Shown here: one piece after another, positions 1 to 7,904 of the stretch
Layout: each line of letters starts with the position of its first letter
Position numbering within the stretch: position 1 is the first letter of the stretch
NCBI GenBank assembly: GCA_031263295.1
Contig: JAISGC010000092.1
Location: 1 to 39,363 of the forward strand
DNA: 39,363 nucleotides
Reading direction: 5' to 3'
Origin: Rickettsiales bacterium
GTDB lineage: Bacteria; Pseudomonadota; Alphaproteobacteria; Rs-D84
The notes under the pieces: model-generated
Seen by the model: the letters and a program-made list of their open reading frames with translations, nothing else
Databases searched by the model: none
What the model was told of the DNA's origin: nothing
Translations under genes and position numbers: made by a program

Positions 1-267
1 CATCGAAAGAATGCGCTCGACCTCGCCGCCGAAGTCCGCGGGCCCGGGGGTATCGACTATATTTATTTTATTGTCGTTCCACAGGATGCTGGTCGGCTTG
101 GCCGATATGGTGATGCCGCGCTCGCGCTCTATCTCGCCAGAATCCATAACCCGCTCGGCCACGCGCTCGTTGGCGCGGAATGTTCCCGCCTGTTTCAGCA
201 TATTGTCCACCAGCGTCGTTTTGCCGTGGTCGACATGGGCGATTATCGCAATATTTCTTATCTTCAT
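1..267 (-). CDS. typA: TypA/BipA translational GTPase, 5' part only
   Basis: Only the first 89 codons are present; the gene runs off the left edge. TypA/BipA is a ribosome-associated GTPase of the elongation-factor family. Seen: P loop AHVDHGKTTLVD (residues 10-21), switch I run RERGITI (48-54), G3 motif DTPG (72-75), then ADFGGEVERILSM, which fits TypA better than LepA or EF-G. Odd: residue 76 is Pro (codon at 40-42) where translational GTPases carry the His of PGH that helps activate the hydrolytic water; CAC to CCC is one base (position 41). This could be a real change or a sequencing error. The start ATG at 265-267 has no strong Shine-Dalgarno sequence. Confidence 0.9.
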   Translation of the reverse strand, partial: MKIRNIAIIAHVDHGKTTLVDNMLKQAGTFRANERVAERVMDSGEIERERGITISAKPTSILWNDNKINIVDTPGPADFGGEVERILSM

Positions 268-344
268 TTTATTTCAAGCTCACGCGACATCCTCCCGCAT
301 TGAGGGAATTGACGCAAACTCCTCCGTCATAAGTCGTTATATTT

Positions 345-419
345 TGGTAGCGGCGGAGGGATTCGGACCCCCGACCAAGGGATTATGATTCCCGTGCTCT
401 ACCCCTGAGCTACGCCGCC
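345..419 (-). tRNA. tRNA with CAU anticodon (probably elongator Met)
   Basis: On the minus strand the sequence folds as a 75-nt cloverleaf with encoded CCA. Acceptor GGCGGCG pairs with CGCCGCT, D stem GCTC/GAGC, anticodon stem CGGGA/TCCCT (outermost pair mismatched) around loop ATCATAA, T stem GGGGG/CCCTC around TCCGAAT, then A and CCA. The anticodon is CAT, so it is elongator Met or the lysidine-modified Ile2. The variable loop TGGTC resembles some Ile2 tRNAs, while the anticodon arm resembles alphaproteobacterial elongator Met as I recall it. The initiator type is unlikely because the anticodon stem lacks the three G-C pairs next to the loop. Confidence 0.88.
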
Positions 420-462
420 TTTGGTCGGGCCATTATATAGGATGGAATGCAAAATGTCAAAA

Positions 463-1176
463 TTAGGTATCAGGTATCTGGAAACAGGTATCAGGGGTGC
501 AGTGCAAATTATAAGACAATGCCTTGCAACAAATGCAGACCTCCTGATACCTGTTTCCAGATACCTGATACCTATGTCTGTGCCGGACATAGACGATGAT
601 GTCCGCAGAAAGCGCGCCGATGAACGCGCCCGCCAGGACATCCGTCGGCCAATGCGCGCCGTAGCACACGCGGCCGATTCCGGCTATTGCCGCAATCGTC
701 CAAGAGACAGGCTTTAACCGCGGATAGAGCAGCCCGATTGAAACCAATGCCGCGAACGCGCCCGCCGTATGGCCGGACGGAAAGCTGTGCGCGATGTCCG
801 ACATCGAGAACGGGTCGAACGCGTGGAACGGGGGCCGCAGGCGCCCGACCGCGAGCTTTATCGCGCCGACGAGACCCTCGGCGAGCACGACGGCGCAAAA
901 AATGTTGGCCGAAAGTTTTTCAAGCCCGAGTTTGTTTGTCGTCGCGAACCTGTATATTTTCGCCGCGATAAAGGCGAGCAGGGCGGCCGCCGCTATATAT
1001 TTCCATTGCCCGACCGAATCCGTCCAGGCCCAGATTTTCCAGTCCGAAAAAGGCCGCGTCAAATCGAACAGAAATCCGTCCGCCCCTGCGAATCCAAGGA
1101 TCAGAAGAATTGTCAATATTATCGTTCCGCGAAAAACCGCGCGCGGGTTTATATGCTCGTGTTTGGTCAGAAACAT
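463..1176 (-). CDS. PAP2-family membrane phosphatase with repeat-encoded C-terminus
   Basis: Membrane phosphatase of the PAP2 (type 2 phosphatidic acid phosphatase) superfamily, probably acting on lipid phosphates such as undecaprenyl diphosphate or lipid A (substrate inferred only). The three signature motifs are visible: KLAVGRLRPPF (107-117), PSGHT (133-137) and GRVCYGAHWPTD (168-179), between several hydrophobic segments. The start has an AAAGGAA ribosome site. Odd: after about residue 200 the frame runs into an inverted repeat at 464-574, so the last ~35 residues (starting RYQVSGNRYQE) and the stop codon are repeat-derived. The native end was probably near residue 200. Converges on the tRNA; the S41 peptidase gene lies 3 bases upstream. 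Confidence 0.85.
   Translation of the reverse strand: MFLTKHEHINPRAVFRGTIILTILLILGFAGADGFLFDLTRPFSDWKIWAWTDSVGQWKYIAAAALLAFIAAKIYRFATTNKLGLEKLSANIFCAVVLAEGLVGAIKLAVGRLRPPFHAFDPFSMSDIAHSFPSGHTAGAFAALVSIGLLYPRLKPVSWTIAAIAGIGRVCYGAHWPTDVLAGAFIGALSADIIVYVRHRHRYQVSGNRYQEVCICCKALSYNLHCTPDTCFQIPDT
464..574. repeat. Heptad inverted repeat, family AGGTATC (copy 1)
   Basis: Perfect 32-bp inverted arms at 464-495 and 543-574 around a 47-nt loop. Each arm is made of degenerate 7-base units (AGGTATC, AGGTATC, TGGAAAC, AGGTATC). A second copy lies at 16850-16959 in the opposite orientation, with a similar loop and compensatory arm changes. It lies inside the 3' end of the PAP2 reading frame and supplies its stop codon. 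Confidence 0.9.
1091..1107 (+). repeat. Intragenic AAGGATCAGA motif (PAP2 copy)
   Basis: Contains AATCCAAGGATCAGAAG, a short form of the palindromic motif found in several genes of this window. Here it lies in minus-strand codons for a membrane segment (LLILGF). It shares 15 bases with the copy at 10987-11003. Confidence 0.6.
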
Positions 1177-1179
1177 TTT

Positions 1180-2718
1180 TTATTCCTTTGATGAAAGCCG
1201 GTTGTAGACCTCGGGCGCGAGAAGTATGTCCATCGCGACCGCCGATGCCGCCGCGTCCTCGTCGGCCCCGGACTTTATGTTCGGGCATCCGCGGCGTATT
1301 TCCGCCGGGTCGAATTGGGCGTCGTTGAAGTCCTTGGCCGCGTATTCGCGATTTTTGATGTTCAGAACGAAGGCGTCCTTTTGGTCCGCGGTCCGAATAT
1401 TAGACAGGCATACAAGCGGGAAAAATCCGCGGCCGTCGATTTTGCGCCCTTGGCCCGATTTGATTTCGCGGTTCAGAAGTTCGAGCGTTCCGCCGTTTTT
1501 AAGAGGAAGCTTTGATAATAATTTCGCGCGTCCTGCGGTCGGAACGCCGATAACGACCGCCGCATTGTTCTCCCACAGCGCGAAGGCCAATGCCTCGGCC
1601 GCGCCGTTGGTCGCGTTCGATACCGCCGCCACAATCGGAACGCCCGCCGCCATGGGCTCGTTCGACGGGATTATCTCGACATCGTCCGTCGCGACCTCGG
1701 ACATCAATGCGACCGGAACCTGCCCGACCAGCAAGCCCGCCAATTGCGCGAAGGCCGTCTCGTCGTCGCCGCCCGTCGCGCGCAGGTCGAGGTATATTCC
1801 GGCGATTTCGCTCTTGTAAATATCCAATGCGTTCATAATTATGTCGACCGCCCCGGGCGTTATTTTATGGACTATGATTTCAAGTATCGAGCCGCCCGCA
1901 TTCGTATTCATAAGGACCACATCCGCGTCCGCGAGTATTATCGACGCGCGCCGAAGCGTCGCCGATTTTTCTTTGCGGTCGCGGCCGATCGCACGGACCT
2001 TTATAGTGCCCGACGAAAATCCGTTGAAGAGACCGAGGACCTCCATATCGGACAAATCGCGCAGCCTGCGTCCGTTCGCCATTGTCAGAATGTCGCCCTC
2101 CTCCAAGCCCGCCGCGTCAGCAGACGAGCCCTTGAATATGGTATTGATTACATAGTCGCCCGATGTTGTCCGGACGCCCGCGATGCCGAGCGTCGTCAAA
2201 ACATGCGGGTCGTCGGAGAGCGTTCGCGGCGCCGTGTATTTTCCGCTTTCGTTTATTCCGCGCATCATGGCCGTTATCGCGGCGCGATATATTTCGGACG
2301 CCGGTATGGTGGAGCGCGGCGCCAGTTTCGATATTATCGCGGTCGTTATCTCGCCATAGCTTTTCCAGTCCTTGTCCGCGGGCCGCGGCCAGTTTCCGAT
2401 AATATCGTTGGCGCGCAGAACCACCACCCGTTGGTCGGTCGCGGCGATTTTTATCTTCGGCGCTATGTTTTCCAAGGATTCCAACGCGACGCGCATATCC
2501 TTGCCGCCCCATTTCACCCCGTCGAGCGTTTCATATATGTCCGCGAATGTTTCGGACATTTCCGATTCGGCCGCGGTCAGTTCGTCGAACTGCGGCGCCG
2601 CCTCGGCGGCGAAGCCGCCGAGAGAGAACAGAGATACGAAAATAGAGAATAAGAGAATAAGAGAATAAGAGAACGGAGCCTGACATAACCGCCGTGCTTT
2701 AAGTTTTAATGAAAGCAT
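1180..2718 (-). CDS. S41-family (C-terminal processing) peptidase-like protein, probably inactive
   Basis: Periplasmic protein with a signal peptide, a PDZ domain (run AAGLEEGDILTMANGRRLRD) and a C-terminal S41 fold (IYLDLRATGGDD, then AALAFAL-like helix and GVPTAGRAK). S41 enzymes use a Ser-Lys dyad; aligned without gaps on the run ending AAE, the usual SASAAE is here TNGAAE, and TFGKG is TAGRA, so both catalytic residues appear lost (Ser to Gly, Lys to Arg). It may be a binding or scaffold protein. The start at 2718 is chosen because GGAG lies 9 bases upstream; an in-frame ATG at 2733 lies inside a repeat arm. The hydrophobic core of the signal peptide (FSYSLILLFSIF) is encoded by the repeat tract at 2641-2678. 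Confidence 0.8.
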   Translation of the reverse strand: MLSLKLKARRLCQAPFSYSLILLFSIFVSLFSLGGFAAEAAPQFDELTAAESEMSETFADIYETLDGVKWGGKDMRVALESLENIAPKIKIAATDQRVVVLRANDIIGNWPRPADKDWKSYGEITTAIISKLAPRSTIPASEIYRAAITAMMRGINESGKYTAPRTLSDDPHVLTTLGIAGVRTTSGDYVINTIFKGSSADAAGLEEGDILTMANGRRLRDLSDMEVLGLFNGFSSGTIKVRAIGRDRKEKSATLRRASIILADADVVLMNTNAGGSILEIIVHKITPGAVDIIMNALDIYKSEIAGIYLDLRATGGDDETAFAQLAGLLVGQVPVALMSEVATDDVEIIPSNEPMAAGVPIVAAVSNATNGAAEALAFALWENNAAVVIGVPTAGRAKLLSKLPLKNGGTLELLNREIKSGQGRKIDGRGFFPLVCLSNIRTADQKDAFVLNIKNREYAAKDFNDAQFDPAEIRRGCPNIKSGADEDAAASAVAMDILLAPEVYNRLSSKE

Positions 2719-2783
2719 TTTAATAATCTCCATTCTCTTACTCTCTGCAAACGCGAAGCGTTTGCGCTCTCTTATTCTCTATT
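2641..2783. repeat. Octad inverted repeat, AGAGAATA family, flanking secF
   Basis: Left tract 2641-2678 is a tandem of AGAGAATA-like 8-mers; the right tract 2728-2783 is its inverse, interrupted by a hairpin GCAAACGC/GCGTTTGC. The left tract lies inside the S41 gene and encodes its signal-peptide core, and the right tract abuts the secF stop. A sister element lies at 5197-5307, on the other side of secDF. Confidence 0.85.
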
Positions 2784-3643
2784 CATTTTTCCCGGATATT
2801 AAAGTTCATAAGGAGCGCGTTCGAGACGAATATCGAAGAGAGCGTTCCCTCGAATATCGAAAACAGCATGGCCAGCGCAAAGTCGCCCAGCGTTCCGCCC
2901 GCAAATATCAGCATCGCCATCATTCCGAGCGCCGTCGAGACCGATGTTATCTGCGTGCGGACGAACATCTCGTTCACGGACAAATCTATAAGCTGGTCCG
3001 TCGGCATAGTCTTGTATTTCTTCGCGTTCTCCTCGATGCGGTCGTAGTTCACGATTTTGTCGTTTATCGAATATCCTATGCCGGTCAGAATCACCGCTAT
3101 CGCCGTCTGGGAAAACTCCAATCCCGCAATCGAATAAAATCCGAACATCAAAAAGAAATCCAATGAAAGCGCCAGAAACGAGCCGACCGCGTATCCGCCC
3201 CTGTATCGAATCCACACATAGACCGCCATCATAAGGAACGCGAATACTATCGCCATAATTCCGCCGCGTATCAGTTCGCCGCCGATTTTCGGCCCGACTA
3301 TCTGAACCTGCTGATAGCTCACCCGGTCGCCGAGGGCCTTTTTGATTTCGGCGACGCGCGCGTTCTGCTCCGCCTCGGTCGCGTTCTTATCCAGACCGAC
3401 GCGTATCAGGACATTGCCTTTGTCATCGGCTTGGAGCTCGGGATTCCATTCGGCCAGGTCGCCGCGCATTTTATCGAGCTGGTATCCCGCCGCCGGCTTC
3501 GCGTCTATCGCGATGCCGCCCGAAAAGTCTATGCCATAGTTCAGCCCCTTGAAAACCAAGGATGCGACAGCACCGAGTATCAGCAGAACGCTGACCGCGT
3601 AGACCAGTTTCCGGTATTTCATAAACTTGAAGTCGAATGTCAT
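2783..3643 (-). CDS. secF: Protein translocase subunit SecF
   Basis: Inner-membrane accessory subunit of the Sec translocon, acting with SecD to pull proteins out on the periplasmic side using the proton gradient. 286 residues, normal for SecF. Seen: first membrane segment near residues 11-29, the FDFSGG-type motif as YGIDFSGG (36-43), a periplasmic domain with RVGLDKNATEAEQ, and the later membrane block with VILTGIGYSINDKIVNYDRIEEN, the SecDF family signature. The start ATG overlaps the secD stop by 4 bases (ATGA), so the two are translationally coupled. The stop lies at the edge of the repeat at 2728-2783. Confidence 0.97.
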   Translation of the reverse strand: MTFDFKFMKYRKLVYAVSVLLILGAVASLVFKGLNYGIDFSGGIAIDAKPAAGYQLDKMRGDLAEWNPELQADDKGNVLIRVGLDKNATEAEQNARVAEIKKALGDRVSYQQVQIVGPKIGGELIRGGIMAIVFAFLMMAVYVWIRYRGGYAVGSFLALSLDFFLMFGFYSIAGLEFSQTAIAVILTGIGYSINDKIVNYDRIEENAKKYKTMPTDQLIDLSVNEMFVRTQITSVSTALGMMAMLIFAGGTLGDFALAMLFSIFEGTLSSIFVSNALLMNFNIREK

Positions 3644-5181
3644 TTTTTTATCCTTACGAATCCGATTTTGCGCCCGTGTTTTCCCATATAGAAATCAATC
3701 AGCAATTTGGAAAGCGGTATGCATGTGAACAAGGTCGTCATTATTCCGACCGAAAGCGTCACGGCGAATCCGCGTATCGGGCCTGCGCCGAACTGGAACA
3801 GGACCAGCGCGCAAATCAAGGTCGTCAGATTTCCGTCCATAACGGCCTTCAACGCCTTGCTGTATCCGGCGTCGACCGCGCGGAGGGCGCCAGACCCGGC
3901 TTTCATTTCGTCGCGGATTCTCTCGAATGGCAGAATATTCGCGTCGACCGCCATTCCGAGCGTCAGGACTATTCCGGCGATTCCGGGCAGGGTCAGGGTC
4001 GCGCCGAAAAATGCCGATATTCCGATTATCATAAGCAGGTTTATCAGAAGGACCGCGTCGGCGATAACGCCGAACCGGCCGTAAATCGCCAGCATAAACA
4101 TCATTATAAGGAGGACGCCCCAGACGCAGGCTATGCGCCCGGACTCTATCGCGTCCGCGCCGAGGCCCGCGCCGACGGTGCGCTCTTCTATCACTTCAAG
4201 CGGCGCGGGCAGGGCGCCCGAGCGCAACAGCACCGCCAAGTCCTCGGCCGTCCGCGTCGTGAAGTTCCCGGAAATCTGGCCGCGGCCGCCCGGTATGGGC
4301 TCCCTGATAACCGGCGCGGACAAGACCTCGTTGTCGAGGACTATCGCGAATCTCTGCCCGACATTCTCGGTGGTGAGGCGCGCGAACTTTCGCGCTCCGG
4401 CCGAATCGAACTCCTGGGTCACGACGGGCACATTGTTTTGGTCGAATGAGGCCTGCGAATCGGTGAGGTTTTCGCCCGACAATTCAACCTTGGTGAAAAT
4501 CGGAACCATTCCGCCGTCGCGCGACGGCAGGGCGATTGTGCCCGACGGCAATTTCTCCGCGCCTATCGCGTTTTCGTTCACAAGGTGGAATGTCATTTTC
4601 GCGGTCTTGCCGATAAGCTCTTTTATGCGGTCGGGATTGTCGACGCCGGGCAGCTGAACCAGAATATATTTTCCGCCCTGCTGCTGAATCGAAGGCTCCT
4701 TGGTGCCGAAGGCGTCTATGCGGCGGCGCACGATTTCGATACTGCGGGCCAAAGCGTCGGACAGGACCTTTTCGCGCTCGCGGTCCGAATATCCGACCGA
4801 GATTGTATTGCCGTTATTTTCGACGCTGGCGTCCGGGATGACGGACTTTATGCGGCCCTTGGCGGCGGCGACATCGGCCGCGTTCACGACCTTGAACGAC
4901 ACATTGCCCTGGCCGCGGGTCAAATCGGAAAATCTTATCACGCCTTTTTCTCGGTTGAGCAAGCCGCCGCGGACCCCGTCGTAAAGCGCGGCCGATTTTT
5001 CACGCATCATCGCGTCGGTGTCGACCGCGAGCAACAGCTGCGCGCCGCCCTTCAAGTCGAGCCCCAAAGACACCGGGTGATAAAATCCGGGAAGAACGGA
5101 TTCGGATGCGGGCCAAATGGTCGGCAGCGCCAGAGACACGCCGAACAGCGCCGTGAATATAATAAGCAATTTCTTTAACAT
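3640..5181 (-). CDS. secD: Protein translocase subunit SecD
   Basis: Partner of SecF in the Sec machinery; 513 residues. Seen: N-terminal membrane anchor (MLKKLLIIFTALFGVSLALP), the SLGLDLKGGAQLLL motif (D1 signature), the P1 head region with RRIDAFGTKEPSIQQQG, and the C-terminal membrane domain with GMAVDANILPFERIRDE. The start at 5181 is chosen over the longer frame from 5268 because AAGGAAAG lies just upstream and the extra N-terminus would be translated from a repeat. Gene order yajC-secD-secF is the classic operon, although a repeat of about 110 bp separates yajC from secD. Confidence 0.97.
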   Translation of the reverse strand: MLKKLLIIFTALFGVSLALPTIWPASESVLPGFYHPVSLGLDLKGGAQLLLAVDTDAMMREKSAALYDGVRGGLLNREKGVIRFSDLTRGQGNVSFKVVNAADVAAAKGRIKSVIPDASVENNGNTISVGYSDREREKVLSDALARSIEIVRRRIDAFGTKEPSIQQQGGKYILVQLPGVDNPDRIKELIGKTAKMTFHLVNENAIGAEKLPSGTIALPSRDGGMVPIFTKVELSGENLTDSQASFDQNNVPVVTQEFDSAGARKFARLTTENVGQRFAIVLDNEVLSAPVIREPIPGGRGQISGNFTTRTAEDLAVLLRSGALPAPLEVIEERTVGAGLGADAIESGRIACVWGVLLIMMFMLAIYGRFGVIADAVLLINLLMIIGISAFFGATLTLPGIAGIVLTLGMAVDANILPFERIRDEMKAGSGALRAVDAGYSKALKAVMDGNLTTLICALVLFQFGAGPIRGFAVTLSVGIMTTLFTCIPLSKLLIDFYMGKHGRKIGFVRIKK

Positions 5182-5196
5182 AACTCTTTCCTTGTA

Positions 5197-5307
5197 AGAA
5201 AGAGAATGAGAGAATGCAAACGCTTCGCGTTTGCAGAGAATAAGAGAATGGCGTTTGCGACTCCGCAAGTTCCATTCTCTTATTCTCTTATTCTCTTATT
5301 CTCTATA
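5197..5307. repeat. Octad inverted repeat, AGAGAATA family, between yajC and secD
   Basis: Left tract 5197-5251 (AGAGAATG/AGAGAATA units around the hairpin GCAAACGC/GCGTTTGC) and right tract 5272-5307 (ATTCTCTT four times). Same building blocks as 2641-2783, including the identical GCAAACGC hairpin. The right tract overlaps the last codons and stop of yajC. Confidence 0.85.
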
Positions 5308-5578
5308 CTATGTTCGCCACGGCGCTTTTCGGAATCTCTATCACGACTCCGTCGGCGATTTCGACGCGGACGGCCTCGTCCTTTATCTCGCGTATCGTGC
5401 CGTAGATTCCGCCCGCGAATATTATCCGCGCGCCGACTCTCAATCCCGCCAGCATATTCTTATATTCGGCCATCTTCTTTTTGTTCGGCCGTATCATCAT
5501 AAAATACATCAGGGCGAAGATTACCCCGCACCAGATTATCATTCCCAAAGTGCTGTTCCCGGTGGCTGCGTTTTCCAT
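5303..5578 (-). CDS. yajC: Preprotein translocase accessory protein YajC
   Basis: Small single-span protein of the SecDF-YajC complex, 91 residues. Seen: a short periplasmic N-terminus, one membrane segment (about 12-28, ending YFMMIRPNKKK, the family hallmark), then the cytoplasmic domain with LRVGARIIFAGGIYGTI. First gene of the yajC-secD-secF group. Its final codons (SAVANIV) and stop overlap the right tract of the repeat at 5272-5307. An upstream ribosome site AAAGGATT is visible. Confidence 0.96.
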   Translation of the reverse strand: MENAATGNSTLGMIIWCGVIFALMYFMMIRPNKKKMAEYKNMLAGLRVGARIIFAGGIYGTIREIKDEAVRVEIADGVVIEIPKSAVANIV

Positions 5579-5639
5579 AATAAATCCTTTTATTTATGGG
5601 AATATAGCAATAAAAAGCGGGAAGTGCAAAGGGCAAAAT

Positions 5640-5750
5640 AGGGGTCAGGGACAGGGGTTAGGGGTTAGCGCAGCGCGCGATAAGTTTTTTATAAAAAACA
5701 AGCGTGGCAACAATATTCTCTATCCCCTAACCCCTGTCCCTAACCCCTAA
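5640..5750. repeat. Heptad inverted repeat, AGGGGTT family
   Basis: Arms 5640-5668 (AGGGGTC, AGGGAC, AGGGGTT, AGGGGTT) and 5724-5750 (inverse) around about 55 nt that include a small TTTTTTAT/ATAAAAAA hairpin. The right arm supplies the TAG stop of mutL (5747-5749). Probably acts as a bidirectional hairpin between mutL and yajC. Confidence 0.85.
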
Positions 5751-7381
5751 CTTCTCTCGAACCGGCCGTCCAGCTCGTCGAATGTGAAGACGCGCCAGAC
5801 CGGGCGGCCGTGGTTGCATTCCCCGCCGCGCTCGGTCTCTTCGATTTGCCGCAGGAGCGCGTTCATTTGCTCCAACGACAGGCGCTGGCCCGCGCGGACG
5901 CTGTGGTGGCAGGCGTAATTCGCGAGCTTCAAGTGCAGTTTTTCCATCGCGATGGACGAATGGCCGTTGGCTTGAACTTCGTCCGCCATCGCGCCGAGGC
6001 ATTCGGTCCAGTCCAAGTCGAAGTCCGCGGGCTTTTCATAAATCGCAATATCGTCTTCGCCGAACGGCCCGAGCGCGAGGCCCGACGCCGCGAGCTCGTC
6101 CTTCAATTCCAGAACGCTCGCGGCCTGGCCCGGGCGCAGGCGGATTATTTCCGGCGCGAGAAGCGGCTGGCGCTTGACGGCTCCGGTCCGCAGCTTCTCG
6201 TATGTGATGCGTTCGTGCGCGGCGTGCTGGTCTATGATAATCAGCCCCGTCGCCGTCTCGGACAGAATATATTTGTTCGCGATCTGCGCGCGGGCCAGCC
6301 CCAGCGGATAATCCAAAGCGGGCAGGGGCGAATCGATTTGATTCGGCGCGGGCATCGCGGCGAACAAATCCTGCGGCCCGGACCAGGCGGGGGCGGCGAT
6401 TGGAAAATCCACCCCGGCCAGCGGCCCAGATATTGCGGCCGTCGGCGTCGCCGCGATGGCCGCGCGAAGAGCCTTCACGATAAAATCCCGGATGCGGTTC
6501 GGCTCTAAAAAATGCACATCGGTTTTGGCGGGCGAGACATTCACATCGACCGATTGCGGCGGCAGTTCCAGATACAAACAGCACAGCGGAAACTCGCGCG
6601 CATGCATCACATCGAAGTATGCGGCGCGGAGCGCCCCGACCAAAACCTTGTCTTTCACGGGCCGCCGGTTCACGAACAGATACTGGTCGATGGAGCTGGC
6701 GCGGCGCAAGGTGGGCTTGCTTGCGAATCCGGTCAGCTTTATGTCTCCGTCCGCCGCGTTTATTTCAAGCATCCCGTCTTCGGCGTCGTTTCCCATAATC
6801 GCTCCGATCCTTGCAATCAAAGGATCAGAACGATTGTATCGGTATTTGTCATTGAGGTTGAAGCCGATGTCGGGGCGCGCGAGCGCGAGCCGTTTCACGA
6901 CCTCGGCAATCGCCATCATCTCGACCCTGTCGGCGCGGAGAAACTTCAATCTTGCGGGGACTTTTTGGAAAAGATTTTTGACGCGGACGCGCGTGCCCGA
7001 TTCCCAACTGCTCGGGCGGACGGCCCCGTTTTCAAGCGCCATTCCGTTCGTTTCTATGATGGTCTCCGAGACCGACGAAATCGACGGCAGGGCCTCGCCG
7101 CGGAATCCCATAAAGTTTATGTTCAATAAATCGTCCGTGGGCAGCTTGCTGGTTGCATGGCGCAGGACCGATTTCTCCAAATCCTCGCGCGACATTCCGC
7201 CGCCGTTGTCCGCGACCTGTATCAGCGTTCGCCCGCCGTCTATGACATTTATCGTTATCTCGGTTCCGCCCGCGTCCAGCGCGTTTTCGACCAGTTCTTT
7301 GACGACGCTGGCGGGCCGTTCGACCACCTCGCCCGCGGCGATTCTGTCAATCAGTTCATCGGGCAGAATCCTAACCTGCAT
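5747..7381 (-). CDS. mutL: DNA mismatch repair protein MutL
   Basis: GHKL ATPase that couples MutS recognition to strand incision. 544 residues. Seen: the N-terminal ATPase motifs IAAGEVVERPASVVKELVEN (15-34), DNGGGM (58-63), and the FRGEAL motif as GFRGEALPSI. The C-terminal domain has the endonuclease motif DQHAAHERITYE and the late motif CNHGRP, so this is the incising type of MutL, as expected where MutH is absent. Last of greA, unknown gene, mutL, each overlapping the next by 11 bases. It carries the intragenic AAGGATCAGA palindrome (around residues NRSDPLIARIG), and its stop codon lies in a repeat. Confidence 0.97.
   Translation of the reverse strand: MQVRILPDELIDRIAAGEVVERPASVVKELVENALDAGGTEITINVIDGGRTLIQVADNGGGMSREDLEKSVLRHATSKLPTDDLLNINFMGFRGEALPSISSVSETIIETNGMALENGAVRPSSWESGTRVRVKNLFQKVPARLKFLRADRVEMMAIAEVVKRLALARPDIGFNLNDKYRYNRSDPLIARIGAIMGNDAEDGMLEINAADGDIKLTGFASKPTLRRASSIDQYLFVNRRPVKDKVLVGALRAAYFDVMHAREFPLCCLYLELPPQSVDVNVSPAKTDVHFLEPNRIRDFIVKALRAAIAATPTAAISGPLAGVDFPIAAPAWSGPQDLFAAMPAPNQIDSPLPALDYPLGLARAQIANKYILSETATGLIIIDQHAAHERITYEKLRTGAVKRQPLLAPEIIRLRPGQAASVLELKDELAASGLALGPFGEDDIAIYEKPADFDLDWTECLGAMADEVQANGHSSIAMEKLHLKLANYACHHSVRAGQRLSLEQMNALLRQIEETERGGECNHGRPVWRVFTFDELDGRFERS
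6806..6835 (+). repeat. Intragenic AAGGATCAGA palindrome (mutL copy)
   Basis: GATCCTTG, short loop, CAAAGGATCAGAACGATT, within minus-strand mutL. It differs at only about three positions from the copy at 7591-7621 in the neighbouring gene, over some 30 bases. Confidence 0.75.
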
Positions 7382-7904
7382 TTTCTATCACCCATTCCGC
7401 GCATTTAATCATAGCGTAAAAATCATTGAAATCCGGCGCGTCCATTTTGATTTTTTTATGAGAAATATCAACGGGCAGCGCGTTCCAAATGTTGTTCATT
7501 TCATAATTGCCGAAATCCATTCCGACGGGCTCCTTCAACACGAATGCGCGCCACAAGGCAATGTGCGCGGGCTCCATATCGTTTTCGTTCGGATCCTTGC
7601 AAACAAAGGATCGGAACGATTCATAGGCTGGCGCGGTCATAGCCGCGCGAAGACACATTTCCGTGTCCGCGCATCCGCCGTCCTCGTATCTTATCGACAT
7701 CCATCCGCGCCGATCCGCCGGTATCAAATCAATCCAATTTCTCATAAGCTTCGCCGCGGCAAAATCAGTTCCTTCGGGCGCGGGCAGGGCGGGGACCTCT
7801 ATTCTTGGCGCGACGATTTTCGACAGAGCCGCGCGGACTTTTTCGTCCGCTATGTCGGTCGTCATCTCCGCGCGCTTTTTAAGATAGGTCAAATCAATCG
7901 CCAT
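7371..7904 (-). CDS. Protein of unknown function between greA and mutL
   Basis: 177 residues, not recognised. Soluble, mixed charge, no signal peptide or membrane segment. It begins MAIDLTYLKKRAEMTTDIADE and ends in an aromatic-rich helical stretch (NDFYAMIKCAEWVIENAG). It overlaps greA upstream and mutL downstream by 11 bases each, which argues for real, coupled translation. It carries a copy of the AAGGATCAGA-type palindrome at 7591-7621, encoding RSFVCKDP. No function is proposed. Confidence 0.8.
   Translation of the reverse strand: MAIDLTYLKKRAEMTTDIADEKVRAALSKIVAPRIEVPALPAPEGTDFAAAKLMRNWIDLIPADRRGWMSIRYEDGGCADTEMCLRAAMTAPAYESFRSFVCKDPNENDMEPAHIALWRAFVLKEPVGMDFGNYEMNNIWNALPVDISHKKIKMDAPDFNDFYAMIKCAEWVIENAG
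7591..7621 (+). repeat. Intragenic AAGGATCAGA palindrome (copy beside mutL)
   Basis: GGATCCTTG, loop, CAAAGGATCGGAACGATT: arms ATCCTTG/CAAAGGAT form a hairpin. Same plus-strand polarity as the other copies although the host gene is on the minus strand. Confidence 0.75.

Noticed and set aside
345..419. Initiator Met tRNA
   Set aside because: The anticodon stem lacks three consecutive G-C pairs next to the loop; elongator Met or Ile2 fits better.
1744..2652. 302-residue ORF on the plus strand opposite the S41 gene
   Set aside because: It has an Arg/Tyr-rich composition typical of an antisense shadow frame; the S41 frame has a signal peptide, PDZ and family motifs.
2720..2790. CRISPR-like tandem repeats
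   Set aside because: Units are 7-8 bases, degenerate, without unique spacers, and arranged as hairpins; there are no cas genes.
5182..5268. Longer SecD from 5268
   Set aside because: The extra residues come from the octad repeat, and AAGGAAAG precedes the ATG at 5181.
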